Of a stretch of 64,000 bases of DNA, positions 24,130 through 35,116 are shown one piece after another. How positions within the stretch are numbered: position 1 is the first letter of the stretch; each line of letters begins with the position of its first letter. A program made the position numbers and the translations under genes. The DNA is taken from the NCBI GenBank assembly GCA_008828725.1, contig MEHQ01003804.1, positions 653,555 through 717,554 on the forward strand, given 5' to 3'. The DNA is from Saccharina japonica (taxonomy: Eukaryota; Sar; Phaeophyceae; Laminariales; Laminariaceae). The notes below the pieces were generated by a model. The model ran no database searches and had not been told where the DNA came from. It saw only the letters and a program-made list of their open reading frames with translations.

Positions 24130-24190
24130 ACGGCCCCCCGCAGATGCCCCCGGAAGCCCCCCGGAGGGCCCCCGGAGGGCCCCCGAAGGA
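24130..24190 (+). repeat. GC-rich short repeat (CCCCCGGAGGG)
   Basis: Four to five adjoining copies of a unit near GGCCCCCGGAG make a short minisatellite. Confidence 0.8.
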
Positions 24191-24569
24191 ACCCGTTCTT
24201 TCTTACCGTATTACATCAATGTACTCAAAATGTGCGTCTAACCCACTCGTCTCAGCTGTTTGAGACCTGCTTCATCCTCAGGCAGAAGAAACCAGCCCCC
24301 AAATACAGTACAGACGAAATCAACAGAAAATAGCACCAACAAATTTTAGGCTGTGTGTTGAAAAGCACGCCAGAAACAAATACGCCTGCGGCACACTCGC
24401 CTGGGGCAAAAAAGGAACCGCACCTTCGTTTTCGCTCACGGCTTGCCTACGGCAAACAAATGTGCGGCACAGAAAAGGCGTGGTGCGTCAAGTCGCACCA
24501 TGCGTTCAGTGCGTGGCAAAAAGAAAAGGATTTAGGAGTAAAACGTGCGCCAGCGCAGAACATTTCACA

Positions 24570-24800
24570 GATGCTCCGAGTATACGCGATACTTCGAGTA
24601 CTGAGAGTATTGGAGTACTGGTAACCTAATTACTCGGAGTACTTGAAATATGAGCAGTACTGAAGGCACACACACTCCGAGTACTGCGAGCATGAGCAGT
24701 ATCTATCCTAGAGTACAAGCAGTACTCGGATTACATACATCTACATTACTCGGAGTAAAGGAAGTATCTGCAGTACAAAACCTCCAAACCCTGCGAGTAC
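24570..24800 (+). repeat. CGAGTACT minisatellite, block 1
   Basis: Diverged units built around CTCCGAGTACTGCGAGTA and its complement recur every 15-30 bp, mixed with GAGCAGTA and GTACTGGA variants. The AGTACT core is palindromic, so units read in both orientations. Confidence 0.8.
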
Positions 24801-25189
24801 ACAACGTACCTGAAGAATTGTTTCGCTAATTATATTTCCAGGTAATGGGAGCATCTGTGAATTATGAAATGCTATACACGCCAGTCACATGCTCCGAGAA
24901 CCTTTGAGTAATGAGACTCATCCCTAGGTAGGGGCGCAGCATAATTTCCTATCTCACCCGAAACATGACTTCGGAAAGATTCGTTCCCGCAACCCGACCA
25001 AAACGTCCAATGCGGTAGTCCAAAAACAAACATACCAGTAAAATACCAATAGTATCCGGTGGTTACTCACGTGAGGAGCTCAACCTGTCAGAAAATGTTA
25101 AGCCAAAAAGAAGTACCCCTACCGTGGGATTGCTCATGACAGCCGAGTGTGGAAAGTATCAAAATCTGTTCATCCTAATGTCGTTCACA

Positions 25190-25450
25190 ACTCCGAGTAT
25201 ACTCCGACTATCGAGTACTTTTCGCACTCCGAGTATTGCGAGTATTAGCGTACTGGCGATACTCGGAGTACTTGGAGTATGGGCAGCACCTGATAGCCCA
25301 AACACTGCTACAGTAGTACACGGAGTACCCGGGTTATCTGACTGCGAGTATAGCAGTATCTGCAGTACACAATCTAGAAGTACTCCGAGTACGAGCAGTA
25401 TTCCGAAGTACATAGAGCCCGAACACTGCGAGTACACAAAGTACCAGCAG
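25190..25450 (+). repeat. CGAGTACT minisatellite, block 2
   Basis: This is the same unit as block 1 (CTCCGAGTA, TACTCGGAGTACTTGGAG, CGAGTACGAGCAGTA). The 124-codon frame across it gives only low-complexity Ser/Thr/Pro/Ile peptide, so I do not call a gene. Confidence 0.8.
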
Positions 25451-25499
25451 AGTTATTTTATTTCAAATACTAATACTGCATACCTTACGCCAAGATAAT

Positions 25500-26956
25500 C
25501 GGAGCATCTGTGTCGGAGCATCCGTGCAACATGCCACCACCTATTTTACGCCCCGGTACACAACGTGTTTACGTATCATACGGAGGGCATGTCCTGAATA
25601 TGATACGTAACATGAATTATGCCGGCTATCCTGTCACACAAGAAGCCCGAAGCCCGGAGCAGGCCCTTTTTCTGTCAGGAAGAAACCCTTATTTGTGTTT
25701 GTTTTTTAGCATTCATGCGCTCTGCATTCCGTAATCACGTGATTCCCTTCATCGCACAGCCGACGTATAGGACCCATAGCGCACGGTGATTAGCCCGATA
25801 GTTTCGAGGGTCTAACGTGCTCAGCTCTTTGTTTCGGGACAACTCTGAGAGCGCAAGACGAATGAAAACATGGTCAGCACTGCCGTGAATGACGCATAGG
25901 TCGTACGTGGACTGGCGTTGGTAATACAGTAGTATCAGGGTATCCATCGTTTGCCGAGGTGTGGGTCCCGTGCCTGTATACATTTGTCTCCGGATCTATC
26001 GTGCGAGTTTGAGTGAAGCCGTTAGGCGTTTTTCAGGGTACTGTGGGCGTGTGGAATACCGTTCACCCGACAGCAAACATCTCGATGTGGATTGTTGAGA
26101 CGTACCATGCGACCTGTCCTTTCGGACACAGGGGTTGCTCTGCACGCGGATCTCATTTGAACACTACATGTGCAGTCGTATTGACTTAGCGGGTTTACAC
26201 CGGGGAGGGGCAAAATCAATATTTCATTCCTGTGAATAAAAATGCGCCTACGGAAATCCTTTAGAAGTCGTTCTTATGGCAAGGGATACGTAGGCTGGTC
26301 CAGCTTCGTGTTACCACCGTGCCAAGCGGTTCCACGAACGATCCGGCGATATCGCCCAAGTAGTGTTGTATTTGGCATGCTCAAACATAATGTTCCGTGG
26401 GACTGGCATCGCGCCCCGCCCCCGCCTTACGCTGTTTGGGCCGTGCTCGGAATGGTAACTGCTAAAACAAAGATATATGATTGTAACATACAGTAGCAGC
26501 AATGTACTGCTGCTGTAGATGCCCATCTGGCAGCCGGGGTACCTGACCTGTCAACGCACAACGCATGGATACATACATCGATAATACATTATTATAGGGA
26601 CGTCGATCCTGTCCCATTAATGCTTGCGGGTTTGTCGTTGACTCTCAATAATGGGGTTACTGGCTATCGGGGTAGAAACTGTCGCCGCTGATGTGCCATG
26701 CCATGCCGCGGGAGCTACGGCGGTGAGAAATGAACATCTACATGTGCCCGCATCTCCATCAATTATTCGTGATGCTGGCACTCTTCTCTTTGCGTACATA
26801 GACCACGATGAACACCACCGACCGCGTGCTACGATAGCGGTACGAGGTGTAATTTTTTTTTGGCTGAAACGTTTTATGAAAGACGGGGCTCCTTAACTCA
26901 ATAGTCGTCGGAAATTATAGTCTTGTGTTATTGTGTTTTGTCATTTTTTTCTTTAT
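25500..26956. other. Non-coding interval, no gene recognised
   Basis: Only short open frames are seen, on both strands, without recognisable domains. Confidence 0.45.
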
Positions 26957-27270
26957 AGGGCCCGTTTTGACGAAGAAAAACAAATTCAATTCGGAAAAAA
27001 AAACAAAAAAAAAACGCTTTTCGTTGGTCAGAACCCGCACCACAACCCAAGATTATACCCCCGAATTAACGAGTACCAGTATAAAATAAATTCAATTAGG
27101 AAAAAATAAAAATCAAATTCGCTTCTCATCGGTCAAAACACGCACCAGCACCAAATATGATGCCCCAAGATAATAATATTTGGTGCTGGTGCGTGTGTTG
27201 ACCAATGAAAAGCGAATTTGAATTTATTTTTTTCCAGACTGATTTTTTCTTCTTCGTTAAAACGGGCCCT
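26957..27270. mobile_element. Three-armed MITE with AGGGCCCGTTTT terminal inverted repeats
   Basis: The element begins AGGGCCCGTTTTGACGAAGA and ends with the inverted match (TCTTCGTTAAAACGGGCCCT). The right half is a long hairpin: about 27090-27155 pairs with about 27176-27250 around a short loop, including ACGCACCAGCACCAAATAT against its complement. The left part (26957-27035) is a third, direct and diverged copy of the same arm. It encodes nothing, so it would depend on another element's transposase. The GGGCCCGTTT end is reminiscent of PIF/Harbinger elements, but a clean target duplication is not visible, so the superfamily is only a guess. Confidence 0.8.
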
Positions 27271-27280
27271 TAGGCCATTG

Positions 27281-27350
27281 TATTGCTCATCGGGTAGCCC
27301 TTTAGCTTCCCCCCAAATCAGTGTTTGGGTCAGGTATAGAGCTCCTCAAG
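27281..27350 (+). repeat. Dispersed repeat family A, copy next to the MITE
   Basis: CTCATCGGGTAGCCCTTTAG, then TTCCCCCCAAATCAG, TGTTTGGGTCAGGTAT and AGAGCTCCTCAAG. It lies about ten bases beyond the MITE end. Confidence 0.6.
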
Positions 27351-27769
27351 TAATAAGTAGCCACCCTCAGAAGGCACGGTGCACCTGCATACAGGCTACC
27401 GCAGCATGCGTCCACATGGCTGCAACAGGGGCTCAGCCTGCCGGCACTACCGTACAGTAGTACGAGTACAGTAGCTGCTGTCGCTCGCTACATCATTTCC
27501 ATACAAAGAAACGAACAGCTAATCTGAGCATGGCCTTGGAATCTCACTTGGTGTGAAAGCATCTTGAAAACATACGAAGTATGAGCAGGGAGTATTTTGT
27601 AAGGTTTTGAATAGCGCTCACAGCTGAGTACGATTTTGGAATCCAGTTTTATCGTTGTAGCGTCCCCCAAAATGTACGCCTGGCGTGTTTATTGTTTATT
27701 GGTTGTTTTTCATTCTTGCGCCTAAACGTAGTGTAATAGTTATAATACTGTAAGTATCGTATAACGTCA

Positions 27770-28990
27770 TATAAGGCCGCCGGTTCAGGATACCTCGAGA
27801 TGGGGCGGTGGGCACGTACGGATACAAAACTGCTCTAGGATGAAGAAACGTGCGAGGAGGCTGCTGGAGGCGGACACCTCAATATTATTCAGTGGGCACG
27901 ATACTGCGGCTGTCGCTGGGACGATACTACTTGCAGTGAGGCCGCCGGTTCAGGGTATCTCGATATCCTGAGGCGAGTGCGTTCCAAAAGGTGTTCAGGG
28001 GGCGGCCAAACTCGCGCAAACGCTGCCGGAGGTTTGGTACCTAGACATTATCAAATGGGCGTGAGCTCGCACCTGCCCGTTGAACTACATAACGTGCGAG
28101 GGTGCTGCCGCCGGGCGGCACCTGGAGGTGCTTCAGTGAAGAAGAGGCGAGGGCTGCCCCTGGCCCCATGACCCGTGTTCTTGGAGCTATCCGAAACGGG
28201 CAGTTACACACGCTGCAATGGATGGTGTCGAACAGCTGCTCTTTACCCCCACGAATGCCGCCACAGTTGCAGCTTGCAAAGGGCCCTTTCATATACTCGA
28301 ATGAATGCAGGCCAGCAACCGCATCTCAAACATGGCAGGGTTATGCGACTGAGCTGTTATAGAAGGGTTAATTCACACGCTAAAAAGAGCTCGAGCTAAC
28401 AGCATCGGCTGGGGTGGTGCTACATGTAACGCGGCAGCTGGCAGAGGTCACACGGAAGTGGTTAGTGTGCACGGTGAAACACGGCTGCCCCTAGGGCGCC
28501 CACACTACCGTCCATACAGCCGCGGGAAGTCGCCTGGATATAATGGAGTTGGCTCGAGCGCATGGCCGTGTCATCAGATACGCGCACATGCACACAGGCA
28601 ACTGGAAGAGGCCGTTTCGAGGTTCTGACATGGGCACGATCTAACGGCTTCCCCTGGAACAAAGAAACTTGCACACGTGCAGCCACCCCAGGGCATCTGT
28701 ACATATTGCGGTGGCTGCAGCCAGAAGACTGCCCATGGGATACTGGTGCATTCGGTTTAGCTACGAGGTGCGGTACTTTCGATGTGCTGGAAAAGGCGCA
28801 GCGCCATCGTTTCCCCTGGGACCATCGCACGTGCACAGCTGCCGTCTGGACAGTTCGTCCGGAGTTACTACACTGAGCGAGAGCAAAAGGCTACCCATGA
28901 AATCAGCTCACATATTAGGCGGCCGAACATAACGGGGGTGAGGATATACTTGAGTGGGTTAAGCGAAGTGGCTGTCCGCGAGCGGCGCCC
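27770..28990 (+). pseudogene. Ankyrin-like repeat pseudogene, copy 1
   Basis: Scattered pieces in different frames carry the same repeat signatures as the intact gene at 17.8 kb: GGHLNIIQWARYCGCRWDDTTCSEAAG near 27860-27950 in one frame, LEVLQ near 28130, and RSNGFPWNKETCTRAA near 28640-28690, followed by CPWD and FPWDHRTCTAA. Frameshifts and stops, for example TAG and TAA near 28359-28380, break it many times. About 900 bp of it (28085-28990) aligns along its whole length with the minus-strand pseudogene at 51533-52440. It is therefore a duplicate of one ancestral gene, distinct from the 17.8-kb gene. No intact product is possible. Confidence 0.85.
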
Positions 28991-30239
28991 GTCTTGGACA
29001 GTCTGGTTGTGGATATATACATATAGCATCATTCATTTCAGCGTGTCTGATGTTCACGCCGGTCTGTGAGTTTGGATCATTAACGTATACTTCGTATTGT
29101 ACGCGTCGTATTCCATGAGCCCCTGTCGATCCGTTGACGTTATGCGGCTGGTTATAACGTTTTCGGCCAGAAGCTTGATTGTCACCATTGTATGGCTATT
29201 TCATCGTCCGGGTATCCCAGATCCCAGGCGTGAAACAAACAAAACAATGAGCCGTGGCACGATAAGGGGGGGTACCCTAAATTTCACCCACTTTTCAGGC
29301 TTGTACGTACGAAATAAAGTTAATGTTGACACCAGCACGTAATTCACTTGCGGGGTATAACCAGTGGGGCGGGGTTGGATTCCAGTCTATTTTTGACGCA
29401 CAGTAGGAAATATTGTTTTGAGGGTGCACATTGCGAAAACCAAAAGCTTAAACCTCAAGAATGTCGAGGGATACTGCGCGAGTTTTATATTCCAGAATGC
29501 AAAGACATAAGGTGGTCAATCGGCCGAGTGTTCCTCGCCGACCTAACATATTTCAAACCAGAAGAAGCTGGAGGTTCCACATTTATGGCGATATCAAAAT
29601 GTACCGGGCATGAAATACGAAGCTATTGATATTGTATCGTCCGAAAGACGATGTCATCTGTTTGCATTGATCCTCCTGACGCCCGAGCAACGCACAAAAA
29701 CCGCCGTCACGCCATTATGCAGAAAAGCCCCTCGCCAAAGACATGATAAGTACCTGTATATCCATACTACAAAGTTCCTTTTCGTTTTGGACGAACGACC
29801 ACGCCCTTTGTTCGCAGTGTGGATGGCCCTCATCCGTCTGTAACTCGCGTTATCCATAAATCAACGCGCGGCAGTCCCCCACTACGCAACACATGTTTAC
29901 TCTATACTCTGCTGAGCAGCGACCTCGAACCATATTTCCGTACGAGTGAGTTATTACGTATGCAGAGTCGCCCCTCACCAAACATGCCAAGGGACCTGCG
30001 TGTCAAATCAACCCCTATGTCTCTTTGACAAACAAGCCAATAAAAAATACTTCAACAAAAAGCCAATACACACGATAGTGGGAGGCATCTCTGGCCCTAA
30101 CCCTAAGCCCCACCAATCTTCGAACCATCGGCGTAGTGCTCGTACAGCAATCTCCCCACATATATCGCGCCCCCCCCTTCAACGCCGCGTGAGGTTCATC
30201 CCAACTTCTTGCCCCCGTTGCAAGTTAGGAAACATGTTG
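28991..30239. other. Non-coding interval upstream of the DIRS remnant
   Basis: The 5' region of the DIRS-like element, including its gag gene and left terminal repeat, may once have lain here, but I see no recognisable remnant. The tandem CCCTAACCCTAA at 30098 is too short to mean anything. Confidence 0.4.
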
Positions 30240-30257
30240 CGAGGAATGATTTGACGT

Positions 30258-31053
30258 ATGTTTCACTTGCGTCGCCCGTTGGCAGCCCTTACTCGCATCC
30301 TGTTGAGCAAGATAGACGTGAAAAATGACGTTCGACAAATCCCCGTAGAATGGTCTCATTGCCCCCTCTTTGGGTACGCGTTCCGTGATTTGATCGTAGT
30401 CGATAGGCGCCTCCGGTTTGGATGCCGGAATGGCGCAGGGTGCTTGTGTTTGTTTTCGGCCGCCATGGAATACTCTCAAGTCCATACGTTGTTTAATGAC
30501 GCGGTCGTTTCCCCTTTTGGTTGGGCGGCTACCAGCCACGTGCGAGTCAGCTCGCCAGCGGGAGGGGAGGCCCCTGTTTCCTTGCCCCCTGGGTACCACC
30601 CCCCCGCGCGCGACGGTGTCGGACCATCGAAGTCGTTTTCCACTCGGATATATGTAGTCTATGCGGTTTCGGTTGAGCTACAGTGTTTACTTTCGGGCGA
30701 ACGGTGTTTGCGGGCGTCACAGAGCCTGAGATTTCAATCACGCTCTTCTCCTAGGTGCGCGAGAACCAAGCGAGTCGCACCTGTTGGCTCCGGCCAAGGT
30801 GTCCTCATGGCACACACGGCTCGAGTTATTGGGTTGGGTGCTTGATACGGTCGATATGACGATTTCCTTACCGTAGGTTAAACTAACACAGCTGCGCCAC
30901 CTACTCGCGAAGTGGTCAGGCGACCGTCGAATCGCGTCGGAATTGGAGTTGCGTTCGTCAATGGGAAAATCGTTGCACGTGTGCGAAGTTGTGCAGCCGG
31001 GAAACGCCTTGGTGCGACGCAGGCTTAACCAGTTGAGTATGCCCCTGGTGTAA
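30258..31053 (+). pseudogene. DIRS reverse transcriptase remnant, catalytic YVDD lost
   Basis: From 30258 to 30845 the frame shows the RT palm. SKIDVKNDVRQIPV corresponds to the first catalytic Asp motif, then FGYAFRDLIVVDRRLRFG, then a region ending at Tyr-Val-Val-Tyr (30651-30662) where YVDD is expected, followed by AVSVELQ. Both catalytic Asp codons of that motif are therefore replaced. After the stop at 30843, the thumb continues in another frame up to the TAA at 31051 (LRSSMGKSLHVCEVV, PGNALVRRRLNQ). This is a dead copy. Confidence 0.85.
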
Positions 31054-31102
31054 GCCTGGCACGAGCGATTCCGGAGCGGAGGGGGGGGGGGGGGGGCAGC
31101 CG

Positions 31103-31722
31103 TTGTTGGGTCGCTCATGCGCTCGCCTCGGCTCCGAATTCCACGACGACCTTTTCTTCTGGCGTTTGATAATAGATAAGGCGATGTGCCCGGGGGGGGC
31201 AGGTACACTACACGCCCCAATAATACGCTTTTTTTCGCAGCCCCACTCGCGCACGCTCATCCGCGATGCTTCCGGGGACGCGATGGGGGGGTTTGGTTTG
31301 GAGACGGGACTGTGGTGGAGGGTCGATTTCGACGACGACAAACGGGACCGCTTCCGGACCCACGTGCAAGGGAGGGACGATTTGTCAAAGAATGTTTTGG
31401 AACTGCTGGCCATGATTGTCACGGCGTGGGCTTTTACGGCGAGCCGGTCAATATGTCGGCCGTTCACTGGGTCAACCGCTGTAGATGGGGATGCAAACCA
31501 CGAGCGTGTGCGCTTATGCGGATTCTCGGGTGTCTAGAGATGCGCAGTGGATCGTGCTTTCGAGGAAAACACGTGCGTGGCGTTGCGATTGTTTTGGTGG
31601 ACGGGGTGTCACGTCGGGACCGTTCCACCATTACTCCTAACCTCTGTGCGCTCCGTCCCGACATCGATTGGCAGGAGCAGCTCCTGGGCAAGGCGGGGGC
31701 GGATATCTGTCCGACAGTTTGA
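31103..31722 (+). pseudogene. DIRS RNase H remnant, frameshifted
   Basis: The first half (frame of 31103-31537) has RDASGDAMGGFG with the first catalytic Asp, then WWRVDFDDD and NVLELLAMIVTAWAF with the expected Glu. The second half is in another frame (to 31722) with VNMSAVHWVNRC, RILGCLEMRSG and HVRGVAIVLVDGVSR. The family normally has Asp-Asn before SAVHW and Asp-Asn after HVRGV. Here these are Val-Asn and Ala-Ile, so catalytic residues are lost. A segment between AWAF and NMSAV appears deleted. A 17-18 bp G-tract at about 31080 lies at the RT/RNase H junction. Confidence 0.82.
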
Positions 31723-31769
31723 CCTCCTGTGCGTCGGTGGTTCAGTGGCGGTCTCAACTAGGCCCATTT

Positions 31770-32790
31770 ACGAGTCTGGTGGTCGGTGCTGGCGTACATT
31801 TTGGATGTTGATGAGGTACCCGGAAAACATGGAGTCGAACGAATATGATAGCTGCAAGGCTAAGGCGTTGTTTGAGTTTGCCTCGTGGTGTTGCGCGTCG
31901 GAAAATAACGTGGCGAAACAAAAATTCCGGATCATTCGCTGCTGTACAACTATTTGCATCCGTTGGCCGTAGGAGTGGGGCTGCCAGTTACGGCCCCCGT
32001 TGTCCCGGTCGCGCTCGAAGGTATTTCACGATTTCACGTAGCAGGAGGGACGCCCCGCCGCGTTCGCCTGCCGATCTCGTTCGAAATGGTTTGAACAGGG
32101 GGGACTATCACCCCTTCAGGGGGCCCGGAAGGGAAGGTGCTGTGGTTGTGCTTTTGTCTTAGTTATTTTCTGTTGGCGCGATCGGACGAGGTGTTTTCCG
32201 CAGATTTGGGGGCGATACACTCTGCGCATTGACTGACGCGAGGTGACGTCGGGTTTTATGCCGACGGCACGCAGTTCGAATACCTGCGATGGCGACAGGC
32301 TGACATGATAAAGGGGCGCTTTAAGAGCTATGAGGGCGATCAAGAACAGGTTGGCATTGTACGCGTGCGGACAAGGATCCATGTTCGCGGTTCGAAGCAA
32401 TCCATTAGAGTCGATGGCGGTGCCGTCGTCCTTATGTTGGAGTTGATGTCATGCTTCCCTGGTCTTCCAGACGACGCCCCACTCTCCTCGTATCGTTATG
32501 GCAAGTCCGCAAGAGTGATGAGGTACGGTGGCGCTCTCCGAGAAATCAAGGAGTTAGTGGCGAAGTCAGGTCGTAGCCCCGACGAGTTCGCTTTTCACTC
32601 GTTGCGTATGGGTGGAGCAACCACTCTCGCGGCCGGAGAAGACATATCGGAGCGAGTGATTCAGAGAGGAGGGCGGTGGAGGTTCGACCCGTACCAGGTG
32701 TATACGCGTAACACCGTGGAGGGTTCGAGAAACGTTTCGCGTAAGCTAGGGGTTGTTGGAGACGGGAAGGAGGGACAACCGGGGAAATGA
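31770..32790 (+). pseudogene. DIRS tyrosine recombinase remnant, catalytic half open
   Basis: The last 161 codons (32305-32790) are uninterrupted and carry the C-terminal catalytic block: FHSLRMGGATTLAAG (His at 32596, Arg at 32605), then GRWRFDPYQVYTRN with candidate nucleophile tyrosines at 32692 and 32701. Upstream, in other frames, LLARSDEVF (about 32173-32199) supplies the first catalytic Arg box. A SAM-like N-terminal part around 31830-31970 (KALFEFASWC) is still visible. Stops at about 32090 and 32237 separate these parts. Tyrosine recombinases circularise or integrate the element's DNA. Confidence 0.82.
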
Positions 32791-35116
32791 ACAGTCTGGG
32801 GTAGGAGACTGTAACTGGGGCCCAGCAACAGTGGTCTTAAATATCCTCGGAGTGAATGGAATGGAATGGAATGGTGTGGTACCATTCGGATGCTTGGGAA
32901 TTCGAAACAACTGTAGACAGTAGTAGGTCGGAACCGGCTGGCATTATGATAGGAAGAGAGAGACGTTAGAAAGAGTGGGCTAGGCACGCAGGAGCACGCA
33001 GGTGGTTGCGATGTTGGTGTATCTGGCTTAGGGGGATTTATCTCTCCCAATACCAAGAAAAACGATAATGACATACTATTCGACAGATGATCAATAAAGT
33101 GTGCTTGTTATTGCACATAACATCTGTTTCCGAAGGATTCAACCTATAAATGATTGTCCGTCTACAGTATAGTTCGGTTAGGTCCGTCAATTGACGTTTC
33201 CAACCAGCCAACGAGTGGGGCACTGTGTCGTCTGACAGTATTGCTTGTCAGCCTGGAAAAGCGACCGTCGCATGAATAGGTGCGTTACACGCACACCACA
33301 ATCTGTACCATAGCCGAACAATGTCCACAGCCGAAATGACAGGAAATCTCTCCCCTCGTGTGCATTTACATGAACCTGTTTAGAGGCTATGTGATCGTGG
33401 GTTAGTAGGGGGAGGTTGTCACCCGGTTCTAACAGACCCTGCCGCGGTATATGCAAGGATACTGAGACCGAGCGGGGAGTGGATGCCAAACCCAAGATAT
33501 TATCGGCGGGCCATTCGTCGGACATGGCCAACCCTAAGGGTCGATCTTAACGAGAAAAATATTTTTCTTTTTTTTTTAGGAAATTTCGGTATTTTCTAAA
33601 ATGGATCCTTAACGAGTACCTGGTACGAGCTTGAGTTGCCTCGCTATTAGTCGTCCACCAGGCACAAAACGGCCACTATAGCAGCAGCGCTCTCGGTAAA
33701 CATCCGTGGGGTGGTCCCACTGTGGTGGGCCTAGCTCCTAGGTAGGTGTCGGTGCCTCGGAGAGTGGAATCCATCACCAATCCGTCGCGCTACGACGCCC
33801 AACGCTACAAAGGCTTGAGCTACAGCCCTCCGCGAGCTCGGTCGATCAGGGACCTTGGTGCGGTCACTGTGTCAACTCGATGGTGAGAGCTCAGAAAGAT
33901 TTTACGCCTTCTTCGCTCGGCCATGGCCTCTAAAGGACTTGGGGGACAAGCCTGGCCAGCCTTGTGTGTTCGTGAGGGGTGGTACGGCCAGCACGGTGGG
34001 GCTGCCCGATCCTCCTCACTTGGACCAGAAATTTACGGGAATACCTCAAAAACTTAGAGCCGAGTTTTTTCGGGGATGATGTTTTTTTGGTAAAACCAGA
34101 AACAAACCAGAAACAAACAGAAATTTGTTTGAAAACCCGAAATTCACTCCTTGTTAAGATCGACACTAAAGGTATGGATCTGTCGGGATACAAAAGCAGG
34201 TCGATCATATGGTGACATCGCGTCCGCTTCAAACCGGACAAATAATGGCACCTGATTATATATTTATCCGGTATGGATTAGTTTCAGTGACATTCATCTG
34301 GCACAACAGCTGTCAGCATGATACGATTCCGCGTGGCGTGGCGTGGATGCACCTAAAGTACGATAAACAACGAACACATAATGTAGCATGTTATACCGCT
34401 TCAATGCGGTTGCATGACTACTTGATCAACCAAAGAAACGGTACTGTACGAAAACTTAGCTGCATTCACAGTTTGGGCGCTCTCGAATAATGTTCAATGT
34501 TATCATACGGTACATCTTCATGCTGTTACAATTGACAACGCAGTGAAGCTACTGGGTCGGAGTACTTTACTATTTAATACAGCTGGACCACAAAGTAGGT
34601 ACCGCTCGTTACTGTTTTCGACCTGCGTGGCAGACTTGGGGTCAGTATCGTTTGTGTAACGTGCGATAGCCACTGCCCTGTTCCATTTCAGATTTGTGAC
34701 GCCAGACGAGGGGAATAGCCATAACAACACACTTACGTATGGTTTAGCTACCTGCTGATAACATTTTGAAGAGCAATGGGTGTTGAAACATACAGAACCG
34801 CATATGGCTAGCTCATGCCCCTTTCGAATTGATTACTATACTGCCACATACTCTGACATGAAGCAGGGCCGCTTAAACGAGCGTTGGTCCCAACTTCGGT
34901 ACCCTCATAGCAGTGTGAACAGGACCGTCTTAACAGCAATATAGCCAGCCCCAACAAAGAGACATGTGCGTTTTACAAAAACATGCGAATCAATGCTAGA
35001 TATACCTGTACGACTATTTTATAGCTATGGGATGCACGTTTGATATACTTGCTCAACGCCAACCATAAATTGTAGATCTATAAATACACTCATGTTACGG
35101 ATCGTCCAGACACCTT
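32791..35116. other. Non-coding interval, no gene recognised
   Basis: A short GGAAT run lies at 32855-32873, just after the DIRS remnant, and TACCTGGTA is at 33617. Open frames are short and without domains. Confidence 0.45.

Larger units (their letters stand above)
30240..32790 (+). mobile_element. Decayed DIRS-like retroelement (RT - RNase H - tyrosine recombinase)
   Basis: The order RT, RNase H, tyrosine recombinase on one strand is diagnostic of DIRS-type retroelements. These integrate through a recombinase instead of a DDE integrase. All three domains are recognisable but spread over several frames with stops and frameshifts. Terminal repeats and an internal complementary region were not identified. 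The copy cannot be autonomous, because RT and RNase H catalytic positions are changed and the recombinase N-terminal half is interrupted. DIRS elements are known in several stramenopile and red-algal genomes. Confidence 0.85.

Noticed and set aside
30095-30112. CCCTAACCCTAA resembling a telomere repeat
   Set aside because: Only two units, so chance is sufficient.
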